In this document: positions 51,342 through 56,279 of the stretch, in pieces | Layout of the letters: each line of letters begins with the position of its first letter | Position numbering within the stretch: the stretch's first letter is position 1 | Program-made: the position numbers and the translations under genes | Source: an uncultured Lachnospiraceae bacterium | GTDB lineage: Bacteria > Bacillota > Clostridia > Lachnospirales > Lachnospiraceae | Reading direction: 5' to 3' | Assembly: GCA_902762955.1 (NCBI GenBank) | Contig: CACWQH010000020.1 | Location: 1-56,279, forward strand | DNA length: 56,279 nt | The notes under the pieces: generated by a model | Told to the model about the DNA's origin: nothing | Databases searched by the model: none | What the model saw: only the letters and a program-made list of their open reading frames with translations

Positions 51342-52331
51342 CTACTTTTTCTCACTCAAAAATTCGATATATTTACCTGTTCCTATAGCAACTGCCGTAA
51401 GCGGTTCCTCGGCAGTCATGGTTGTTATACCGGTATTTTCCTCTATAAGATCTTCGAGTCCGTGTAGGAGTGAGCCGCCGCCCGTAAGGACGATACCTCT
51501 GTCGGCTATATCTGCCGCAAGCTCAGGAGGTGTTCTTTCAAGTACCGAATGTACTGCATCAACTATCTGAGCTGTTACCTCCCTAAGCGCCTCTTCCGTT
51601 TCGTCTGACGAAACCGTCACCGTCTTAGGTAAGCCTGTAACAAGGTTTCTGCCTCTTATCTCCATGGTTATATTTTCCGGTCTCTTATAACAGGTTCCGA
51701 TATTTATCTTTATCTCTTCAGCAGTTCTTTCACCGATTAGCAGATTATGTCTTTTTCTCATAAATCTTACTATGGCTTCATCAAAATCATCTCCGGCAAC
51801 CTTTATGGAGGTTCCCACAACGGTTCCCTCAAGGGAGATAACTGCTATATCGGAGGTTCCTCCTCCTATATCCACTATCATGTTGCCACAAGGTCTGGAA
51901 ATGTCGATACCTGCGCCAATCGCTGCCGCAACCGGCTCCTCAATTATATAAACATCTCTCGCTCCTGCCTGATAGGTTGCATATTCTACCGCTTTCTTTT
52001 CTACCTCGGTTACTCCCGAAGGTACACAGACGCTTATCCTTGGTCTTCTTCCAAAAAAGCTTTTACCCACTGCCTTTTGGATAAAATACTTAAGCATCTT
52101 TTCGGTAATTGTAGAATCAGAAATAACCCCGTGTCTAAGTGGTCTTACTGCCACTATATTACCCGGGGTCCTTCCCAACATCAGCCTGGCCTCCTCGCCA
52201 ATAGCTTTTATTCTATCTGCATCTCTGTCGTATGCAACAACAGACGGTTCTCTCAAAACTACGCCCTTGCCTTTTACATAGACTAGTACGCTGGCTGTTC
52301 CCAAATCTATACCTATATCTGAACTTGCCAT
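51342..52331 (-). CDS. MreB/Mbl-type rod-shape actin
   Basis: The 329-residue protein has the actin-family ATP sites: DIGIDLGTASVLVYVKGKGV, FGRRPRISVCVPSGVTEVEK, EPVAAAIGAGIDI, MIVDIGGGTSDIAVISLEGT and GIVLTGGGSLLHGLEDLIEE. MreB/Mbl filaments guide lateral wall synthesis. The position next to rod genes matches Mbl of Bacillus, but sequence alone does not separate MreB from Mbl here. AAAGGAG precedes the start. It is probably co-transcribed with the rod genes downstream. Confidence 0.94.
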   Translation of the reverse strand: MASSDIGIDLGTASVLVYVKGKGVVLREPSVVAYDRDADRIKAIGEEARLMLGRTPGNIVAVRPLRHGVISDSTITEKMLKYFIQKAVGKSFFGRRPRISVCVPSGVTEVEKKAVEYATYQAGARDVYIIEEPVAAAIGAGIDISRPCGNMIVDIGGGTSDIAVISLEGTVVGTSIKVAGDDFDEAIVRFMRKRHNLLIGERTAEEIKINIGTCYKRPENITMEIRGRNLVTGLPKTVTVSSDETEEALREVTAQIVDAVHSVLERTPPELAADIADRGIVLTGGGSLLHGLEDLIEENTGITTMTAEEPLTAVAIGTGKYIEFLSEKK

Positions 52332-52371
52332 CGTTTACTCCTTTCCCGCTATCATATATATCGTCAATAAT

Positions 52372-54147
52372 TTATAAATCATTAGCTTTTCTTATAATAA
52401 TTAAAGAGGCCGGTTCACCGTCGAGCCATTCCATCTTAATCTCCGTTATATCCATGATGCAATCCAGCTTTTGTATATAGCTTCTCCAATTTGTAACCTT
52501 TTCCTGTGTCATAAATGGTTTTCTCATGGTTTCGATTCCATCAAATCTGTCATGCAAATCATTTATCAAAACTCTGCTGTCAGTCCCGACAAAATCATGT
52601 CCCACCAGCTCATTCATCTTTTTATTGGCAAACAACACCTCTCCGGAGTACGCATCTCTTACAAATACGCCCACATCAAAGTTATTGTATGTTTCTATCA
52701 GATGTTTATTCACATTTCTTATATTATCATCACCTACTGCGTTCTCAACCATATTTTGTATAATTAAAGAAATGCTCTTTAAAAACCTTAGTTCTTCCTT
52801 GGAAAATACTCTTTCATTTCTGTCTTCGGCGAAAAATACAACTCCGTTAAGCTTGCCCTTTACATATATAGGGTATGCGACAACTGCCTTGAGGTTATAT
52901 CTCATTATGCTAAGCTTGGATTCTCTTGTAAAATTGGCATTGTCCACCAGGTGAATGCCCCCGCCATTTTTTATATTTTGCTCAACTATATACATATTTT
53001 CTGACAGAGTTTCCAATAAGTCAGAATCCGGCTGTCTTCCGGTTATGTTAAAATAATTTCTTATCTTGTATTCCTTAACATTATGCTTTGAACGTGTATA
53101 TACAAAAGCCGAGCCAAGATTAAGGTGTGTGCAAACATCCCCCAAGGTTTCCTCTATAACTTCATTTACTGAATTATAAAGGTTGCTGTTTATCTTGGAA
53201 AGTGCATTGGTCATGATGTTCTGACCGGCAAGCTCCTCACGAAGCTTAACGCCCACACCCTTGGTCTTTGCTATCTCTATCTCAGCAGAAAGCTTCTTTT
53301 CAACATAATCCGAGATGAGCTCTCCCAAATCACATAAATCCTGATAGTACTTTTTCAATCTTTCATTTTCTTCTTCGGTATATGCCGCAACAATCCATAT
53401 GGCTATTATCTTATCGTTTTGCCTTATCGGTGCCCCAAAGACATTTCCACCTGCCGGAGGCATCATAGCCCTGACGGACGGTTCTCCCGTCTCAATTATC
53501 TCATCCCTATGTGCAAAATAGCCTTCCTTTGACTTGGGATTTTCTATAGAATCATAAAAAACGCCAAGATTTGCATCAGGACCCGTAGGCTTATATATCA
53601 TCTTACCATCCAAATCAACATAAACCGAGTAAAGACCTGATATATCGGAAAATGCCGCGAGGGCTGCCTCTACTCTCTCATCATTTTTTATAAGCTCATA
53701 TCCTTCCTCAACATTGTCCTTCTTTTTATGCTTTTTCCCAAGTCCGTCATGCTTCTTTTTCTTATCCTTTTTATCTTCTTTCTTTGAAATATAGTATTCC
53801 AATATTATATTGCCATCTTTTCCCTCGGATATACTTACTTCATTGGTAACCTCAAAAATTTCGGCATTATCTCCCACCATTCGATAGCTGTGAGCATAGT
53901 CCTTGACCTTTGTATCTATGGCATCTTTAATAACCGCCTTAACCTTATCCCTATCCTCCGGGAAAATGTAATCATCCGTAAGCTTTAATCCCTTTGTAAC
54001 CATCCCCGGATTCATACCGATTATCGAAGCATTAGGAGAAATGTATTTCAAAGTAAATTTGCCGTCATCAGGCGTATATTCTTTTACAACCACTACATAG
54101 CCCGACTTGCTTATAGCTTTTAAAAGATACTTATTTTCAAAAAGCAT
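52372..54147 (-). CDS. PAS/GAF sensory protein without an output domain
   Basis: The 591-residue protein has an N-terminal PAS-like domain (about 1-120), a lysine-rich linker (KKEDKKDKKKKHDGLGKKHK), a ligand-binding domain (about 160-280), a coiled coil, a GAF domain (about 300-460; VFFAEDRNERVFSKEELRFL) and a C-terminal PAS-like domain (about 470-585; GVFVRDAYSGEVLFANKKMN). No GGDEF, EAL, kinase or DNA-binding domain follows. The start at 54147 follows AGGAGGG; a frame to 54198 would extend into a hairpin. It lies after the coiled-coil gene. It may act through a partner protein. Confidence 0.82.
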   Translation of the reverse strand: MLFENKYLLKAISKSGYVVVVKEYTPDDGKFTLKYISPNASIIGMNPGMVTKGLKLTDDYIFPEDRDKVKAVIKDAIDTKVKDYAHSYRMVGDNAEIFEVTNEVSISEGKDGNIILEYYISKKEDKKDKKKKHDGLGKKHKKKDNVEEGYELIKNDERVEAALAAFSDISGLYSVYVDLDGKMIYKPTGPDANLGVFYDSIENPKSKEGYFAHRDEIIETGEPSVRAMMPPAGGNVFGAPIRQNDKIIAIWIVAAYTEEENERLKKYYQDLCDLGELISDYVEKKLSAEIEIAKTKGVGVKLREELAGQNIMTNALSKINSNLYNSVNEVIEETLGDVCTHLNLGSAFVYTRSKHNVKEYKIRNYFNITGRQPDSDLLETLSENMYIVEQNIKNGGGIHLVDNANFTRESKLSIMRYNLKAVVAYPIYVKGKLNGVVFFAEDRNERVFSKEELRFLKSISLIIQNMVENAVGDDNIRNVNKHLIETYNNFDVGVFVRDAYSGEVLFANKKMNELVGHDFVGTDSRVLINDLHDRFDGIETMRKPFMTQEKVTNWRSYIQKLDCIMDITEIKMEWLDGEPASLIIIRKANDL

Positions 54148-54169
54148 TATTATCCCTCCTGTATAAAAT

Positions 54170-54196
54170 GGCTGCTGCATATGATATGCAACAGCC
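54170..54196 (-). terminator. Hairpin between coiled-coil and PAS/GAF genes
   Basis: A 13-bp stem around a one-base centre (GGCTGCTGCATAT-G-ATATGCAACAGCC, one wobble) is followed on the minus strand by ATTTTATA. It would partly end transcription from the coiled-coil gene before the PAS/GAF gene. Confidence 0.6.
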
Positions 54197-54222
54197 ACAT
54201 GATAAATTATCTTATCTGTAAA

Positions 54223-55041
54223 TTATCTATCCAAATCAGGAAATGCCTGATCTGCAACTGTCTTGGTTTCATTACATGCCGTAACAACATTATCAACAGA
54301 CTTAAGAAGTGTGGACATATACTCACTAACACTCTCGCATTCTCTCTTAACTGACATCCTTGTATTGTAAGCCTCAACTCTTGCCTGATTTTTCATCTCC
54401 TCACACTCTGCATTGGTCTGCTCTGTAAGGACACGGCAATTATATTCGGTCTCTTCTCTAAGTGTATCTGTCTCTTCCTTTGTTGTACGCTTTAATTCTT
54501 CACAATCAGCATAAGTAGTCTCTCTTAATTCCTGACATGCGCTCTGTGTCTCAGCATTTAACTGGTCACATGCGGACTGGGTCTCATTACGGAGTCTCTC
54601 GCACTCGGCATTGGTTTCATCAGCAAGTCTCTGGCACTCAGCATTGGTCTCGTCTGTAAGCTCCTTACACTCCTTCTGTGTCTGAGCCATAAGTGCATCT
54701 GCACTCTCTCTCGCCTGTAAAAGAGTTCTTGAAATAGACTCATATCTCATAGCTGACTCTTCTTCTCTTGCCTTGTATGTCTCTAACTGGTCTCTCATCT
54801 GGGTAATCTCTACCTGAAGCTCATCATTTACATTTTTAAGATTGTCTATAGTACTGCTTGACTCATTTAAGTTTACTTCTCTCATAGTATGAAGATTCTT
54901 AACTGACTCACTAAGCTTAAGTATATTATTCTTTAACTCTTCAACTTCCTTCTCATGCTCCTTGTTAAGATCCTCTACGTAAAGCTCCGTAGCTCTCTTA
55001 TCATATCCACCAAATGATGCTGTTTTTATCTGTAACTCCAT
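54223..55041 (-). CDS. Coiled-coil protein with cysteine-spaced 11-residue repeats
   Basis: The 272-residue protein has an N-terminal DivIVA-like start (MELQIKTASFGGYDKRATEL, YVEDLNKEHEKEVEELKNNI) and is a coiled coil to the end. From about residue 123 to 222 it has nine repeats of 11 residues of the form xCxxLxxETxx. Cysteines fall at 125, 136, 147, 158, 169, 180, 202 and 213, all in the same register (191 is Thr). The start follows AAAGGGG; the frame to 55086 is unsupported. A DivIVA/GpsB or scaffold role is possible. No family securely recognised. An extended -10 is predicted upstream. Confidence 0.8.
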   Translation of the reverse strand: MELQIKTASFGGYDKRATELYVEDLNKEHEKEVEELKNNILKLSESVKNLHTMREVNLNESSSTIDNLKNVNDELQVEITQMRDQLETYKAREEESAMRYESISRTLLQARESADALMAQTQKECKELTDETNAECQRLADETNAECERLRNETQSACDQLNAETQSACQELRETTYADCEELKRTTKEETDTLREETEYNCRVLTEQTNAECEEMKNQARVEAYNTRMSVKRECESVSEYMSTLLKSVDNVVTACNETKTVADQAFPDLDR

Positions 55042-55176
55042 GCTAATTTGTCCCCTTTCACATTTAAATAACAATTCTTTTATCACACATATAGCGTATA
55101 TGTCGGTTTAATCGCATCACATGGCTCTGCACTTATTTTAAGCATGCTTTCTGCAATTAAAAATTTTCACTTGCTT

Positions 55177-55185
55177 ATTATATCA
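55177..55185 (-). promoter_or_regulatory. Extended -10 promoter of the coiled-coil gene
   Basis: On the minus strand TGATATAAT (55185-55177) is an extended -10 with a perfect TATAAT box, about 135 bases before the start codon. No good -35 is visible. The leader contains a small hairpin ACATATA-GCG-TATATGT (55087-55103). Confidence 0.5.
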
Positions 55186-55376
55186 CACGAATCGACAATA
55201 TGCACCCATTTTTTATTTTAATTTATTTTTAATGTTTTTGCTGACATAATCTTATTTGTTTATGATATTAACTTATTTGATTTGCGTTATTAGCTTTTGT
55301 TTTTTTATTTCGGTTTACCACATTTATTAAATATTAAAAATATTGACTTTTTTCTATCGCATTTATCTTTTTTCTG

Positions 55377-55385
55377 TGATACAAT
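55377..55385 (+). promoter_or_regulatory. Extended -10 promoter of the lipoprotein gene
   Basis: TGATACAAT at 55377-55385 is an extended -10, 42 bases before the ATG. A TTGACT at 55343-55348 is too far upstream (31 bases) to act as its -35. Confidence 0.4.
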
Positions 55386-55426
55386 TAACTGGCTAAAGCT
55401 ATATTATATTATGTGAGGTTTTTTCT

Positions 55427-56122
55427 ATGAATATTAAATTTAAAAAAATTTTATCTATATTTTTATGCCTTATGCTGACGATGGCTCTTTGCTCCTGCGG
55501 CACCAGATACGAGAAAAAATATCAGGAATATGTCAAGAGCCTCATAGCAATCAATTACCTTGGCGTGTCCGAAGAATACATCAAGTCAACCGGTGCCAAC
55601 AAGGAGGATGCTGATGCACTTTACGAGGCTAACGCCGAGCTTCTCGCAAATAACATACTTACCTACTACGGTATCACTATCTCAGATGCTTCCGAGATGA
55701 TGGACCAGTATGTATCTCTCGCAAAAAACATCTACGGAAAGGTTAATTATAAGGTTTCTCCTGCCTACAAGGACGGCAGTGTTTATCTTGTGGACGTAAC
55801 CATTTATCCTATAAATATCTTTGCGCAATCCTCAGAGGATGTCACCAACTATGTCAATAAATTTAACGAAGGTGTGGCAAACGGAGACTACAATGATTAC
55901 ACCCTTGTCCAGTATGAAACTGAATTTTCAACCGGCATGCTCGATATCTTAAACGATGCAGCCTTAAATATGACCTATGCGGATCCCGTAACCGTCACCG
56001 TGGAAATCGTCGTTGACGGTGATACCTACTACATCAGCGAGCGCGACTTCTTAAAAATCGATGCTGCAATGATTAACTCAACTGATGTCCCTGTACCTGA
56101 GCCTGATACTGAAGCTGAGTAA
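55427..56122 (+). CDS. Lipoprotein of unknown function
   Basis: The 231-residue protein begins with a lipoprotein signal peptide: basic MNIKFKK, hydrophobic ILSIFLCLMLTMAL and the lipobox LCSC, with cysteine at residue 24 as lipid attachment site. The mature part is acidic and folded-looking (LIAINYLGVSEEYIKSTGAN, VTIYPINIFAQSSEDVTNYV), ending in a proline/acid tail. Similar uncharacterised lipoproteins are common in Lachnospiraceae; I cannot assign a ligand or partner. GTGAGG lies eight bases before the start. It is transcribed away from the rest of the window. Confidence 0.85.
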   Translation: MNIKFKKILSIFLCLMLTMALCSCGTRYEKKYQEYVKSLIAINYLGVSEEYIKSTGANKEDADALYEANAELLANNILTYYGITISDASEMMDQYVSLAKNIYGKVNYKVSPAYKDGSVYLVDVTIYPINIFAQSSEDVTNYVNKFNEGVANGDYNDYTLVQYETEFSTGMLDILNDAALNMTYADPVTVTVEIVVDGDTYYISERDFLKIDAAMINSTDVPVPEPDTEAE

Positions 56123-56137
56123 ATTCCGGTTTGTCGC

Positions 56138-56195
56138 ATAATAGTGGGTATCCGTACCACTGCTTATATATGACTTCACACTATTATAGGTTTTC
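56138..56195 (+). terminator. Hairpin after the lipoprotein gene
   Basis: ATAATAGTG (56138-56146) pairs with CACTATTAT (56179-56187), with GGTA/TACC pairing inside, and TTTTCT follows. It is a likely but imperfect terminator. Confidence 0.55.
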
Positions 56196-56210
56196 TAAAG
56201 CGAAAAGTAT

Positions 56211-56279
56211 ATGAATAAGACTGATACACAACGTGTCATCGATTTGCTAAATCAAAGCACTCGAATTCTTTATAGGTGC
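56211..56279 (+). CDS. Possible start of a gene running off the window
   Basis: An ATG at 56211 opens a frame of 23 codons to the window edge (MNKTDTQRVIDLLNQSTRIL). The ribosome site is weak (GCGAAAAG). There is too little sequence to name it; it could also be a chance frame. Confidence 0.3.
   Translation, partial: MNKTDTQRVIDLLNQSTRILYRC

Larger units (their letters stand above)
55087..55426. other. Divergent AT-rich intergenic region
   Basis: This gap separates the minus-strand coiled-coil gene from the plus-strand lipoprotein gene. It holds the two oppositely oriented extended -10 promoters (55177-55185 minus, 55377-55385 plus) and a small hairpin at 55087-55103. Otherwise it is AT-rich without a gene or repeat I can support. 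Confidence 0.6.

Noticed and set aside
1-56279. CRISPR arrays, tRNA or rRNA genes, insertion sequences with terminal repeats
   Set aside because: No regularly spaced repeat array, cloverleaf or rRNA stretch was recognised, and the only transposase-like gene is the truncated Rpn-type tail at the left edge. I read this by eye and could miss weak cases.

Overview
The window looks like a chromosomal segment of a motile, low-GC Gram-positive anaerobe, most likely a Lachnospiraceae member (Roseburia/Butyrivibrio/Lachnospira-like). Support comes from AGGAGG-type ribosome sites throughout, Bacillus/Clostridium-type flagellar synteny (comFC-yvyF-flgM-flgN-flgK-flgL-fliW-csrA-fliD-fliS-flagellin, and mbl-flgF-flgG), a CBS-domain family II pyrophosphatase and LicD-type wall/glycan genes. 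Almost every gene is on the minus strand. Only the truncated gene at the left edge and a lipoprotein (plus a possible partial frame) at the right edge are on the plus strand.

Layout, left to right. (1) 1-3770: tail of an Rpn-type nuclease/transposase, then rpiB, a Sua5-type tRNA threonylcarbamoyladenosine enzyme and a CBS-type pyrophosphatase. (2) 3861-9661: surface-polymer genes (a large LicD fusion, an IspD/TarI-like cytidylyltransferase, glf), interrupted by an AAA/DUF4143 ATPase with a double-palindrome operator. (3) 9700-16100: an accessory zone. It holds an XRE/ImmA-like protease/PIN cassette. It also holds a small degenerate island flanked by a 55-bp repeat of the fliB 3' end, and fliB itself, broken by a frameshift in a T7 tract. 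A self-contained three-gene RelA/SpoT cassette follows, with its own consensus promoter and terminator, and beside it lie two very large palindromes. (4) 16101-33191: an A+T-rich glycan island with pseudaminic acid genes (pseC, pseI, pseF, pseG, pseB), the flagellin glycosyltransferase Maf, and a phosphonate module embedded among them. That module is PEP mutase fused to a cytidylyltransferase, a radical SAM/SPASM protein fused to a second cytidylyltransferase, phosphonopyruvate decarboxylase and a LicD transferase. (5) 33217-52331: flagellin, FliT-like, FliS, FliD, FlaG, CsrA, FliW, FlgL, two FlgK paralogues, FlgN, FlgM, YvyF, ComFC, RecD2, a rod-binding protein, FlgG, FlgF and MreB/Mbl. (6) 52372-56279: a PAS/GAF sensor without an output domain, a coiled-coil protein with a cysteine every 11 residues, and a lipoprotein.

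How the genes fit together. The simplest reading is one system for making and decorating flagella. Flagellin is made from a SigD-type promoter and its leader carries likely CsrA sites, so FliW/CsrA probably control its translation. Maf would add pseudaminic acid from the pse genes, and FliB would methylate flagellin lysines when its frame is intact. The phosphonate genes between pse genes and maf suggest that the nonulosonic-acid glycan, or a surface polymer, receives a phosphonate or phosphono-ester group from a CMP-activated donor through LicD. This last step is inference and is the most promising undescribed system here. The RelA/SpoT cassette and the XRE/ImmA/PIN cassette have the compact, self-regulated look of stress or defence modules.
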